Shown here in pieces: positions 54,068 through 64,000 of a DNA stretch of 64,000 nt (position 1 is the stretch's first letter; every line of letters starts with the position of its first letter). A program made the position numbers and the translations under genes. Source of the DNA: Ferrovibrio sp964218355. GTDB lineage: Bacteria > Pseudomonadota > Alphaproteobacteria > Ferrovibrionales > Ferrovibrionaceae. A model generated the notes under the pieces. That model had not been told where the DNA came from. It saw only the letters and a program-made list of their open reading frames with translations, and searched no databases. The stretch spans positions 62,001 to 126,000 of the forward strand of contig NZ_CAXPMC010000009.1 of NCBI RefSeq assembly GCF_964218355.1, written 5' to 3'.

Positions 54068-54096
54068 AAGATAGCGAGCAATTAGATCGCACACAA
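54068..54096 (-). promoter_or_regulatory. ohr promoter with OhrR-operator-like dyad
   Basis: On the minus strand TTGTGT (54096-54091) and TATCTT (54073-54068) are separated by exactly 17 nt, GCGATCTAATTGCTCGC (54090-54074). This spacer is an imperfect dyad with GCGA/TCGC ends, so a bound repressor would cover the promoter. Its position before ohr-ohrR points to OhrR. Confidence 0.62.
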
Positions 54097-54276
54097 GTTA
54101 AATGCCTGTGACAGGGATCACGCCTGCTGCGGTATGATATACAATAGAAAAATGTGTAACCGGCCATGGGTCTGGTGGTGTGCGCCGGCCAGGCGGCCAG
54201 GCAGACGCACCGCATACGCATCGTTTTTCCCGGAAATCCGATCCATCCGGTCGATCAGACTGATCGGAAACTTTCA

Positions 54277-54293
54277 TTAGAATTGCTCTAAAA
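54277..54293 (+). promoter_or_regulatory. Fur-family (Irr/PerR-type) box upstream of katG
   Basis: ATTAGAATTGCTCTAAA matches the alphaproteobacterial iron control element TTTRGAAYNRTTCTAAA at 15 of 17 positions, and is also close to PerR boxes. It overlaps a TAAAAT -10-like sequence (54290-54295), 135 nt before the katG start. A CTCAAG/CTTGAG inverted repeat (54301-54306, 54325-54330) follows in the leader. Confidence 0.5.
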
Positions 54294-54427
54294 TAGCCTT
54301 CTCAAGCCCCGTCCGCGGCATATACTTGAGACCCGAGGCGAGACGCGCGGTTCCGCGCAGGCCCCGTCTCGCAGGCCCCCGGCCCACCAATTCAAACCGG
54401 CCGTTTCAGCTACCCGCGGAGGACCCG

Positions 54428-56599
<2,172 letters not shown>

Positions 56600-56614
56600 T
56601 GCGGTGTCAGCCCC

Positions 56615-56644
56615 CCCCGGATGGCCGCCAGCGGCCATCCGGGG
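56615..56644 (+). other. Strong hairpin after katG
   Basis: A perfect 14-bp inverted repeat (56615-56628 with 56631-56644) separated by 2 nt, 16 nt beyond the katG stop. It lacks a T-run but probably defines the katG 3' end. Confidence 0.6.
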
Positions 56645-56656
56645 CACCTGCGGCCA

Positions 56657-56686
56657 CTGGAAAAAGCCGTATACAGACCCCATATA
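56657..56686 (+). promoter_or_regulatory. Candidate heat-shock (RpoH-type) promoter of the SPW gene
   Basis: CTGGAAA (56657-56663), 14-nt spacer, CCCCATATA (56678-56686) resemble the sigma32 elements CTTGAAA and CCCCATnTA. No sigma70-like pair is as good here. The SPW protein start lies 131 nt downstream. Confidence 0.45.
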
Positions 56687-56817
56687 AAAGATACGCCGTG
56701 CATCGCTGCACGGGGGGAGCCGGGCCAGACAGACCCGGAAACGGAGGAAGCAGGTCCGATGCACCGCACAGGACCGGGCAAGGCCGAGGCAGGCCGTGGC
56801 CCGGATGGAGGTGTGTC

Positions 56818-57177
56818 ATGGCCCATATCACCCATCATCACGAACCCGCCCGGCACTGGCAGGACTGGGTCAACATGATCCTGGGCGCCCTGATGGTCGC
56901 GTCGCCCTGGCTGTTCGGCTATGCCCCGCTGGAGGGCGCCACCATGAATGCCGTCATCATCGGCTTCCTGGTTTTCGCCCTGTCGGCGCTGTCGCTGACC
57001 CTGCTGGACGACTGGGAGGCCTATATCAGCGCCGGACTTGGCGTCTGGCTGATCCTGTCGCCCTGGCTGCTCGGCTTCGCGCTCTATGATCCGGCCAGGC
57101 TGGCACATCTGGCCATCGGCATCCTGGTGGTGGCGGTCGCCGTGCTGGAAGTCTGGCAGAGCCGCCCGCGCAGCTGA
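56818..57177 (+). CDS. SPW-repeat membrane protein
   Basis: A 119-residue protein with four predicted membrane helices and two copies of the SPW motif (VASPWLFGYAPL and ILSPWLLGFALY), each in a helical pair. The N terminus is His-rich (HITHHHEPARHW). The ATG at 56818 is preceded by GGAGGT. SPW-repeat proteins are uncharacterised; the genomic place next to katG and a heat-shock-like promoter suggest a stress role, which is inference. Confidence 0.85.
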   Translation: MAHITHHHEPARHWQDWVNMILGALMVASPWLFGYAPLEGATMNAVIIGFLVFALSALSLTLLDDWEAYISAGLGVWLILSPWLLGFALYDPARLAHLAIGILVVAVAVLEVWQSRPRS

Positions 57178-57209
57178 GCCCGGCAGGAAAGCGGCGGAAC
57201 TATCGCGGC

Positions 57210-57242
57210 AAAACAAAACGGCCCGGGCTTGCGCCCGGGCCG
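57210..57242 (-). terminator. Intrinsic terminator of nrdA (minus strand)
   Basis: A 10-bp stem (57219-57228 with 57233-57242) with loop TTGC on the plus strand; on the minus strand it is followed by TTTTGTTTT. It lies 26 nt past the nrdA stop codon and between the convergent SPW gene and nrdA. Confidence 0.9.
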
Positions 57243-57268
57243 TCGATACGCACGGTTACGGCTGCTGG

Positions 57269-59188
57269 TTACTGGCAGGCAAGGCATTCGTCATAATCGA
57301 CCGTCTCGCGCGGGCCGCCGGTCATGGCGCCGGCGGGGGCGGCCGCGAGCGGCAGTTCAACCTCCGCCGGGCCCTGCGGCCGCTCGCCGTCATTGACGCG
57401 GCCGTTGAACGGGATCGACACGACATTGGTGGCCGCGTCGGCGGCAGACTTGCCCGACACCGTCTCGGCCCGCTGGATCGACATCGAGCGGCAGTAATAC
57501 AGGCTCTTCACGCCCTTCTTCCACGCCATCATGTGGATCTGGTGCAGATCGCGCTTGTGCACGTTGGCCGGCAGGAAGACGTTCAGGCTCTGGGCCTGGC
57601 AGATGAACGGCGTGCGGTCGGCCGCCAGGTCGATCAGCCAGCGCTGGTCGATCTCGAAGGCGGTCTTGAACACGGCCTTCTCGTCATCCGACAGGAAGTC
57701 GAGATGCTGGACCGAGCCGCCGCTGGTGGTGATCGACGACCAGGTCTCGTCGTCGTTCTTGCCATACTGTTCCAGCGTCTTCTCAAGATAGCGGTTGCGC
57801 ACCGAGAAGCTGCCCGACAGCGTCTTGTGGGTGAAGGCATTGGCCACGTTCGGCTCGATGCCCGGGCTGGCGCCGCCGGCAATGATCGAGATCGACGCGG
57901 TCGGCGCGATCGCCATCTTGTGCGAGAAGCGCTCCATGATGCCGTATTCGGCGGCATCGGGGCAGGGACCGCGCTCTTCCGCCAGCTTGCGCGAGGCGGC
58001 ATCGGCGGCATCCTTGACATGCTTGAAGATGGTGCGGTTCCACACCTTCGCCATCACGCTTTCCCACGGCACGCCATTGGCCTGCAGGAAGGAGTGGAAG
58101 CCCATCACGCCCAGGCCCACCGAACGCTCGCGCTCGGCGGCATAGCGCGCCTTGGCCATGCTGTCGGGCGCCTTGTCGATGAAGTCCTGCAGCACGTTGT
58201 CGAGGAAGCGCAGGCAGTCCTCGACGAACAGCGGATGCTCCTTCCATTCGTGGAAGTATTCGAGGTTCAGCGACGACAGGCAGCAGACCGCGGTGCGGGC
58301 ATTGCCGTGCTGGTCGATACCGGTCGGCAGGGTGATCTCGCTGCACAGGTTCGAGGTCTTGACGCTGAGCCCGGCCAGCTTGTGGTGCTCGGGCAGGGCG
58401 CGGTTCACATGGTCGATATAGACGATGTAAGGCTCGCCGGTCTCGATGCGGGCGGTCAGGATGCGGATCCACAGCGCGCGGGCCGAAACGGTACGCTGCA
58501 CGGTGCCGTCATGGGGGCTGACCAGCGCCCACATCTCGTCGGCCTCGACGGCGCGCATGAAGGCGTCCGAAATCAGGATGCCGTTATGCAGGTTCAGCGC
58601 CTTGCGGTTCGGGTCGCCGCCGGTCGGCCGGCGGATCTCGATGAATTCCTCGATTTCCGGATGGTCGATCGGCAGGTAGCAGGCGGCCGAGCCGCGGCGC
58701 AGCGAGCCCTGCGAGATCGCCAGGGTCAGGCTGTCCATCACGCGGATGAAGGGAATGATGCCCGAGGTCTTGCCGTTCTGACCGACCTTCTCGCCGATCG
58801 AGCGCAGGTTGCCCCAGTAGCTGCCGATGCCGCCGCCGCGGGCCGCCAGCCAGACATTCTCGTTCCACAGGCCGACGATGCCATCCAGGCTGTCATTGGC
58901 CTCGTTCAGGAAGCAGCTGATCGGCAGGCCGCGGCTGGTGCCGCCGTTGGACAGCACCGGGGTGGCCGGCATGAACCACAGCTTGCTGATATAGCTGTAC
59001 ATGCGCTGGGCATGGGCGGTGTCGTCGGCATAGTGGCTGGCGACGCGGGCGAACAGGTCCTGGTAGGATTCGCCGGGCAGCAGGTAGCGGTCGTCCAGCG
59101 TGGCCTTGCCGAAATCGGTGATCAGGCGGTCGCGGCTGCGGTCGACATCGATGCGGATGCCGCGCTCGGTCTGCAGAGTGTTCAGCAC
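57269..59188 (-). CDS. nrdA: Class I ribonucleotide reductase large subunit NrdA
   Basis: Catalytic subunit reducing ribonucleoside diphosphates. GTG at 59188 is preferred because GAGGGGAAG ends 6 nt upstream; GTG at 59224 is the alternative. The 639 residues include the active-site Cys, Asn and Glu in TSNLCSEITL, VCCLSSLNL, the radical-path tyrosines in SLYYCRSM and the C-terminal redox pair in DECLACQ. It is about 120 residues shorter than E. coli NrdA, lacking an N-terminal ATP-cone, so activity regulation by dATP may be absent. Confidence 0.95.
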   Translation of the reverse strand: MLNTLQTERGIRIDVDRSRDRLITDFGKATLDDRYLLPGESYQDLFARVASHYADDTAHAQRMYSYISKLWFMPATPVLSNGGTSRGLPISCFLNEANDSLDGIVGLWNENVWLAARGGGIGSYWGNLRSIGEKVGQNGKTSGIIPFIRVMDSLTLAISQGSLRRGSAACYLPIDHPEIEEFIEIRRPTGGDPNRKALNLHNGILISDAFMRAVEADEMWALVSPHDGTVQRTVSARALWIRILTARIETGEPYIVYIDHVNRALPEHHKLAGLSVKTSNLCSEITLPTGIDQHGNARTAVCCLSSLNLEYFHEWKEHPLFVEDCLRFLDNVLQDFIDKAPDSMAKARYAAERERSVGLGVMGFHSFLQANGVPWESVMAKVWNRTIFKHVKDAADAASRKLAEERGPCPDAAEYGIMERFSHKMAIAPTASISIIAGGASPGIEPNVANAFTHKTLSGSFSVRNRYLEKTLEQYGKNDDETWSSITTSGGSVQHLDFLSDDEKAVFKTAFEIDQRWLIDLAADRTPFICQAQSLNVFLPANVHKRDLHQIHMMAWKKGVKSLYYCRSMSIQRAETVSGKSAADAATNVVSIPFNGRVNDGERPQGPAEVELPLAAAPAGAMTGGPRETVDYDECLACQ

Positions 59189-59378
59189 GATTTGCTTCCC
59201 CTCGTTATCGCGGTCCGGCACCACATTTTGTGGTCGCAGATACCGGCCGCTCTATGAAACCAATGACTTCGCCGTCAAAACCCGCCCGGCGCTGCACACC
59301 CCGCCTATTCACTTCCCGGAAAACCGCGAAAAATCAGACTTGGGAAGCGGCGCAACGTCAAACGAAACAGGTCAACGA

Positions 59379-59425
59379 ACACAACATATGGTATCGACGG
59401 TTAAGGGAGCGTCAATACGATGTAT
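59379..59425 (-). promoter_or_regulatory. Pair of NrdR-box-like sites upstream of nrdA
   Basis: ACACAACATATGGTAT (59379-59394) matches ACACWATATWTDGTGT at 14 of 16 positions. A weaker site (59410-59425, 9 of 16) starts exactly 31 bp further, the same spacing as at nrdB. They lie about 190-235 nt from the nrdA start. Confidence 0.62.
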
Positions 59426-59526
59426 GCCGCACAGCTGTAAAAAAAGTGGTTGACGAGTCGGCCGCAGCGTGAACCCCCCGGTTTTATGCCGTGTCGCGCG
59501 CGGCCGGCCTGCCGCGGATTTTTTGC

Positions 59527-59535
59527 TGTGGATAA
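59527..59535. promoter_or_regulatory. DnaA box upstream of nrdA
   Basis: TGTGGATAA is the exact reverse complement of the DnaA box TTATCCACA. It is single, so an origin is unlikely; control of nrdA or of the divergent gene by DnaA is possible. Confidence 0.45.
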
Positions 59536-59767
59536 CGGGGATAACTTCTCCGGGCATGAATTCGGATACACACACCGCAATCGGGCGTTAACCATTCCCC
59601 TGTAGCTGTCAGGTCCGGGTGGTCGCGCCGGCCCGCCGCGGGCTGCGGCGCGGGACCGGACGGTCCGCCGGCCGCCCTTTGTGTCTGGTGAATTTGGTGG
59701 TTCAATGCGGGCCTTACGCGATCCGAGCGGTACCGGCACTGGGTCCGGTCCGGCGGGGGAGGTTGCG

Positions 59768-62700
59768 ATGCTGATCAAACATCCGCGCGCCGATATGGCG
59801 GCCAATGCCGGCAAGCCGGCCAGCGAGTCTGCCCATGCGCAGGCCGAAGCCGAGGCGGCCGCCCTGATCGGCCTGCCGGCCCTGGAGCGCCGCCGCTATC
59901 TGCTGGTCGGCATCGGCGCCGCCCTGTCGCTGCTCTGGCTCGGCATCTGCGCCCTCTATGTCCAGACCGCCATCGGCTGGACCAATCTCTGGCACATGCT
60001 GCCTCATGAATTCGGTGCCTTCCTGGCCGGTGCGGCCGCGCCGCTGGCCTTCCTGTGGCTGCTGCTGCTGAACATGTGGCGCGGCGCCGCCGTCCGCCGC
60101 CAGGCCGCCGCCCTGCACCAGGTGCTGCTCGATCTCAGCTACCCGACGCCGGAAGCCGAACGCCGTGTCTCGGCCCTGTCGGGCGCCCTGCGCCGCCAGG
60201 CGCGGGAGATGGAAGAGGCTGCACAGTCGGCCACCGAGCAGATGGCGGCCCTGGGTGAGACCATGTCGGGCCAGCAGCAGGCCCTGCTGGCTGCCGCCTC
60301 GGGCGCCGGCGAACAGATTTCGACGCAGACCCGCGAGCTGGCCGGCACGCTGGGCCAGTCGTCGCGCGTGCTGGTGGCCGCCGCCGAGCAGGTCAACCGC
60401 GACCTCGATGCCACCGTGAAGGGGCTGGCGGGCCAGTTCGAGGAACAGAGCGCCGTGCTGCTGCAGGCTGCCGAGAAGGTCGGCACCGAAATGAATGCCA
60501 AGGTCAGCGGGCTCGGGCATACCGTCTCGACCCAGGCCCAGGTGCTGCTGCAGGCCGCCGACGTGATCGTGCGCGAGGTGGAAACCGCCCGCGGCATCTT
60601 CCAGACCAAGGCCTCCGAGATTTCCCGCATCACCTCGGCGATCCAGTTCCAGAACGAGCGCGTCGAGGAATTGTCGCGCCGCCATGGCGAGCTGATGGAC
60701 CAGGCGGTGCAGCGCGCGGCGGAAGTCGCGCAGCAGATCGCCGGCGAGCTGGAACAGAAGATCGTCACCCTGGAACAGGCGGTCAGCCGTGCCAGTGGCG
60801 AGGCCGGCCGCATCGGCGTCAGCTTCGCGGAATCGGCGCAGGCGATCACCTCGGCAGCCGAGGTGACCGTGGCCCGCGCCCAGGCCGCCGGCGAAAGCTT
60901 CGGCCGCGAGACCCAGCTGTTTACGGCGGCCAGCGAAAAGGTGATCGGCAGCGCCGAGGCCGCCGGCACCGTGCTGCGCGAACGTGTCCGCGAGATCGAG
61001 CAGGCGACCAGCAGCACCATCGGCCGCATCCGCGATATCGGCGAGACCGTGCGGTCCGAGGTCGGCGCGCTGGACGAGCAGGGTGCCCGGGTCAGCGAGC
61101 GGCTGCGGCTCTCTGCCGATGACATGCGCATGCGCACCGGCGCGCTGGAGCAGGCCGGTGCCGGCGCCAGCCGTCAGGCGGAAGCCTTTGCCGAGGCCGC
61201 CACCCAGGCCGAGCAGCGCCTGAAGCTGACCGGGGATCTGGTGCGCCACCAGACCGACCAGCTTGGCCATGCCGCCGAACTGGCCGACCAGCGGCTGGCG
61301 CAGGCCGGCGATGCCCTGCGCCGCGAGGCCGGCAACATGATGTCGTCGCTGCAGCAGATCGCCGAACGCGGCACGCGGGCCGGCGACGACCTGAAGCAGC
61401 GCGCCGAAAGCCTTGATGAGACGGCCGGCCGTGCGCTGGACAAGCTGTCCCAGGCCGACGAGATCGTGAAGCAGCGGATCGAAGGCCTCGGCCAGGCGGG
61501 CCGCGACGCGATGGCCATGGCGGCGCAGGTACAGGAGACGATGGCGCAGGCCAACGACCTGCTGGCCCAGGCCACCCAGCGCACCCAGGACCAGGTGGCG
61601 CAGGCCGGCGGCCTGCTGCGCGATCACACGATGCAGATGGAGGTCACCGTCGGCAGCCTGTCGAAACAGATCGGCGAATCCGGCGAACGCATGCGCGACC
61701 AGGTCGACGGTCTCGACCAGGCCGCCGCCCGCACCGCCCAGCGGCTGCGCGCCGCCGGCGAGAGCGCCGGCCAGGATGCCGTGCAGCTGCAGGCCGCGGC
61801 CGAGCGTGCCGCCCAGCGTCTGCACCAGGTCAGCGAAACCGCACAGACCCAGGCCCATGCGCTCGGCGCGGCGTCCGAACGTGCGGCAATGGAGGCCCAG
61901 CTGGCCGGCAGCGCGGCACAGGCCCGCGCCAAGGACCTGCAGGACCTGGCCGCCGGCGTTGCCGAGGCGATGGCGCGGCTGGCCGAGAAGGCGCAGGCAC
62001 AGACCGTGGCGCTGGTCGGCATGAGCGAGAAGGCGCAGGCCGAGGCCACCGCACTGAACGATGTCGCCGAGAAGGCGACGGCCAGCATCGTCACCGCGGG
62101 CGACACCGCGCAGGAGCGTTCGGCGCAGCTCAGCGCCGCCGCCGGCAGCGTGGTCGACCGCACGCTGGAACTGCGCAGCACCATCCACGAGCAGGCCGGG
62201 GCGCTGAGCGACCTGGCCGGCGAACTGAGCCGCCAGGCCGAGAATATCCGCGAGAATTTCCGCGGCCGCGTGCAGGAACTGGCCGAAGCCTCCGATGCGG
62301 CGATCCTCAAGACCGCCAATATCGGCGACAGCTTCCGCCGCCAGGCGCAGGAAGTGGCCCGCGTCTCCGACGAGGCGGTCAACCGCGTCGACCAGGTCGG
62401 CACCGCCTTCGATGCCCGTGCCCGCGAGATCAACCTGGCCGTCGGCAATGCCTCGGGCCGCATCGACGATGCCAGCGAGCTGCTGCGCAACCGCACCCGC
62501 GAGCTGGCCAACATCGTCGAGGATGCGATGAAGCAGACCGACCGCATGTCGGACGGCTTCCGCCGCCAGGCCGACGAGGTCGATACCCGCGCATCGCGGC
62601 TGGGCGAGAAGGTCACCGAGATCGGCGAGCGGCTGACCCGCACCGGCAACGAGTTCGGCGCCGTCACCGACCGCGCCACGGCGCGTGCCGCGGAAACCGC

Positions 62701-63238
62701 CGAGGTGCTGGCCCGCCGTGCGCAGGAACTGTCCTCGGCCGCGGCCCGCGCCGCCAGCGAGGCGGCCAATGCCGAAGCCAGCCTGAAGGCGGATTCGAAG
62801 GCGCTGGCCGAAGCGGCGCGCACCGCCAGCGTCGAGGCCGAGTCCCTGCGCAAGGCGACCCAGGCGCTGCGCGGCGAGCAGTTCCTCAAGACCGCCGCCT
62901 TCATCACCGGCCATCTCAACTCGATGGCCATCGACATCACCCGCCTGCTGAACCGCGACCTGTCGGAAGACCTGTGGCGGCGCTATTACAAGGGCGAACG
63001 CGGCCTGTTCACCCGCAAGCTGATCGACCAGCGCGACCTCGACAAGATCCGCGGCAAGTACCAGGACAATGCCGAGTTCCGCGACTTCACCGACCGCTAC
63101 ATCGCCGAGTTCGAGCGCGTGCTGGCCGGTGCCAAGGGCGTCGAGCACGAGGAGCTGCTGACCTCCGCCTTCGTCACGGCGGATATCGGCAAGGTCTACC
63201 TGCTGCTGCGCGAGGCGGTCGGCAAGGCGCGCAGCTGA
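59768..63238 (+). CDS. Large two-TM coiled-coil protein, TipN-like polarity-factor candidate
   Basis: A 1156-residue protein. ATG 59768 has GGGGGAGG 5 nt upstream; in-frame GTG 59681 and ATG 59705 are weaker. Two membrane helices (about residues 44-66 and 84-105) are joined by a short loop, then residues about 130-1020 are Ala/Glu/Gln-rich repeated helical sequence (AAEKVGTEMNAKV, AAERAAQRLHQVSE) predicted as coiled coil or amphipathic repeats. The last about 130 residues form a distinct domain (FITGHLNSMAIDITRLLNRD, LWRRYYKGERGLFTRKLID). The topology matches Caulobacter TipN, the new-pole marker; homology is inferred. Confidence 0.85.
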   Translation: MLIKHPRADMAANAGKPASESAHAQAEAEAAALIGLPALERRRYLLVGIGAALSLLWLGICALYVQTAIGWTNLWHMLPHEFGAFLAGAAAPLAFLWLLLLNMWRGAAVRRQAAALHQVLLDLSYPTPEAERRVSALSGALRRQAREMEEAAQSATEQMAALGETMSGQQQALLAAASGAGEQISTQTRELAGTLGQSSRVLVAAAEQVNRDLDATVKGLAGQFEEQSAVLLQAAEKVGTEMNAKVSGLGHTVSTQAQVLLQAADVIVREVETARGIFQTKASEISRITSAIQFQNERVEELSRRHGELMDQAVQRAAEVAQQIAGELEQKIVTLEQAVSRASGEAGRIGVSFAESAQAITSAAEVTVARAQAAGESFGRETQLFTAASEKVIGSAEAAGTVLRERVREIEQATSSTIGRIRDIGETVRSEVGALDEQGARVSERLRLSADDMRMRTGALEQAGAGASRQAEAFAEAATQAEQRLKLTGDLVRHQTDQLGHAAELADQRLAQAGDALRREAGNMMSSLQQIAERGTRAGDDLKQRAESLDETAGRALDKLSQADEIVKQRIEGLGQAGRDAMAMAAQVQETMAQANDLLAQATQRTQDQVAQAGGLLRDHTMQMEVTVGSLSKQIGESGERMRDQVDGLDQAAARTAQRLRAAGESAGQDAVQLQAAAERAAQRLHQVSETAQTQAHALGAASERAAMEAQLAGSAAQARAKDLQDLAAGVAEAMARLAEKAQAQTVALVGMSEKAQAEATALNDVAEKATASIVTAGDTAQERSAQLSAAAGSVVDRTLELRSTIHEQAGALSDLAGELSRQAENIRENFRGRVQELAEASDAAILKTANIGDSFRRQAQEVARVSDEAVNRVDQVGTAFDARAREINLAVGNASGRIDDASELLRNRTRELANIVEDAMKQTDRMSDGFRRQADEVDTRASRLGEKVTEIGERLTRTGNEFGAVTDRATARAAETAEVLARRAQELSSAAARAASEAANAEASLKADSKALAEAARTASVEAESLRKATQALRGEQFLKTAAFITGHLNSMAIDITRLLNRDLSEDLWRRYYKGERGLFTRKLIDQRDLDKIRGKYQDNAEFRDFTDRYIAEFERVLAGAKGVEHEELLTSAFVTADIGKVYLLLREAVGKARS

Positions 63239-63248
63239 CGGAGCGGCG

Positions 63249-64000
63249 ATGACCGGGAAACCGGACCTCAGGAACTGGGTCGGCGGCTCGCAGGAAGCCG
63301 CCGATCTCGTTTTGGCGGACCGCAGCGCGGCGCTGGCGGCCGCGCTCGACCAGCCGGCGGACGCGATTGCCGGCGGAGCGATGCTGCCGCCGCTGCGGCA
63401 CTGGCTGCATTTCCAGGAGGTCGTGCCGCGCGGCCGGCTCGGCCGTGACGGGCATCCGGCGCTGGGCGGCTTCCTGCCCGATATCGGTGCTTATTGGGGC
63501 GGCAGTGCCACGCGGCGCATGTGGGCCGGCAGCCGCATCGACCTGCACCGGCCGCTGGTGCTGGGCCAGCCCGCCCGTCGACTGTCGGTGATCGAGGCCA
63601 TCGCGGAGAAGGCGGGCCGCAGCGGCCGGCTGGTCTTCGTGACCGTGCGGCACGAGATTTCCGATCATGCCGGCGTCCTCGCGATCACCGACCGGCACGA
63701 CATCGTCTACCGCGAGGAGAAGGCGGGCCGCGGCAGCGCAGCGCTGCCGACCCCGGAACCGGCACCGGCCGACCATGAATGGGAAGACGGCTTCACGGCC
63801 GACCCGGTGCTGCTGTTCCGCTATTCGGCGCTCACCTTCAACGGCCACCGCATCCATTACGACCGCGACTATGCCCGCGACGTCGAGGGGTATGGCGGCC
63901 TGGTCGTGCACGGGCCGCTGCTGGCGACTCTGCTCTGCGATTTTGCCTGCGGGTTGCGGCCGGGACAGGCATTGTCGGCATTTTCCTTCCGCGGCCGCCG
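63249..64000 (+). CDS. MaoC-type (hotdog) acyl-CoA hydratase, 3' end outside window
   Basis: The frame is open from ATG 63249 to the window end, 250 codons. A degenerate N-terminal hotdog (LPPLRHWLHFQEVVPRGRLG) is followed by the hydratase domain with YSALTFNGHRIHYDRDYAR and EGYGGLVVHGPLLATLL, the form found in mesaconyl-C4-CoA/itaconyl-CoA hydratases. It starts 10 nt after the coiled-coil gene. Enzymes of this group act in C5-dicarboxylate or 3-hydroxypropionate-type CoA pathways; the exact substrate is not determined. Confidence 0.85.
   Translation, partial: MTGKPDLRNWVGGSQEAADLVLADRSAALAAALDQPADAIAGGAMLPPLRHWLHFQEVVPRGRLGRDGHPALGGFLPDIGAYWGGSATRRMWAGSRIDLHRPLVLGQPARRLSVIEAIAEKAGRSGRLVFVTVRHEISDHAGVLAITDRHDIVYREEKAGRGSAALPTPEPAPADHEWEDGFTADPVLLFRYSALTFNGHRIHYDRDYARDVEGYGGLVVHGPLLATLLCDFACGLRPGQALSAFSFRGR

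Larger units (their letters stand above)
54011..54427. other. 417-bp divergent regulatory region between ohr and katG
   Basis: Contains the ohr promoter/dyad at the ohr side and the Fur-family box and leader of katG at the other. The middle, 54100-54260, includes AT-rich stretches (TATGATATACAATAG) but no gene or clear extra motif. Confidence 0.6.
59189..59767. other. 579-bp divergent region between nrdA and the coiled-coil gene
   Basis: No gene is seen. It carries the nrdA ribosome site, two NrdR-like boxes (59379-59425), a perfect DnaA box inverse TGTGGATAA (59527-59535) and GGGGGAGG (59755-59762) before the coiled-coil gene. The 59225-59480 half is less GC-rich than its surroundings. Confidence 0.6.

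Noticed and set aside
54011..54094. N-terminal extension of Ohr
   Set aside because: The extra codons cross the promoter dyad and -10, and Ohr proteins normally start at MSITPLY-like sequence with a ribosome site, as at 54010.
59527..59535. Replication origin near nrdA
   Set aside because: Only one perfect DnaA box, no cluster, no AT-rich unwinding element and no origin-linked genes such as dnaA, hemE or parAB.
59714..63148. Minus-strand open frame of over 1100 codons opposite the coiled-coil gene
   Set aside because: Shadow of a highly biased Ala/Gln-rich gene; repetitive Leu/Gly/His translation with no domains; the plus strand has the ribosome site and membrane helices.

Overview
This is a GC-rich, gene-dense chromosomal segment of an alphaproteobacterium, probably a Rhodospirillales-like free-living lineage. 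The evidence is a complete mur-fts (dcw) cluster in alphaproteobacterial order, an FtsZ tail ending DDLLDIPAFLRRQAN, ohr/ohrR with NrdR-type sites on nrd genes, DUF1127 proteins, a TAXI-type TRAP transporter and a TipN-like two-TM coiled-coil protein. I see no rRNA, tRNA, prophage, insertion sequence or CRISPR array.

Layout. 1-16.7 kb: ftsI (5' cut by the window), murE, murF, mraY, murD, ftsW, murG, murC, murB, ddl, ftsQ, ftsA and ftsZ on the + strand, most start/stop pairs overlapping, closed by a terminator; lpxC follows with its own terminator. 18-24.4 kb: a convergent XRE regulator, then bamD, recN, ligA and a DEDDh exonuclease. 24.4-31 kb: an M24 aminopeptidase (-), two DUF1127 genes (+), prmA and uvrD (-). 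31-49 kb: mostly + strand metabolism: a GlcD/DLD-type flavoprotein, a class II DAHP synthase overlapping a nicotinate phosphoribosyltransferase-like gene followed by a TAXI-TRAP transporter, NAD synthetase, GltX, citramalate synthase, TrmJ, a cupin, a thioesterase, a Tam methyltransferase and an LrgA/LrgB pair. 49-53 kb: a minus-strand series with an AbrB-family membrane protein, an aspartoacylase-family protein, a GNAT enzyme and nrdB. 53-57 kb: a peroxide-defence block (ohrR, ohr, katG, SPW protein) that separates nrdB from nrdA. 59-64 kb: a 1156-residue TipN-like polarity-factor candidate and a MaoC-type hydratase cut by the window end.

The least ordinary material is between genes. The first DUF1127 gene is followed by two hairpins with C-rich (anti-Shine-Dalgarno) loops and a strong terminator, the architecture of the CcaF1/CcsR ('cuckoo' RNA) systems. 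Both DUF1127 genes share an identical 15-bp operator-like box lying in the promoter spacer and -10. The separated nrdA and nrdB genes each carry a pair of NrdR-like boxes exactly 31 bp apart plus DnaA-box-like sequences. The ohr promoter has a 17-bp dyad that is exactly its -35/-10 spacer. katG has a Fur-family (Irr/PerR-type) box. A 14-unit array of a 10-bp repeat lies between lrgB and the AbrB-family gene, next to an unusually AT-rich promoter-like segment.
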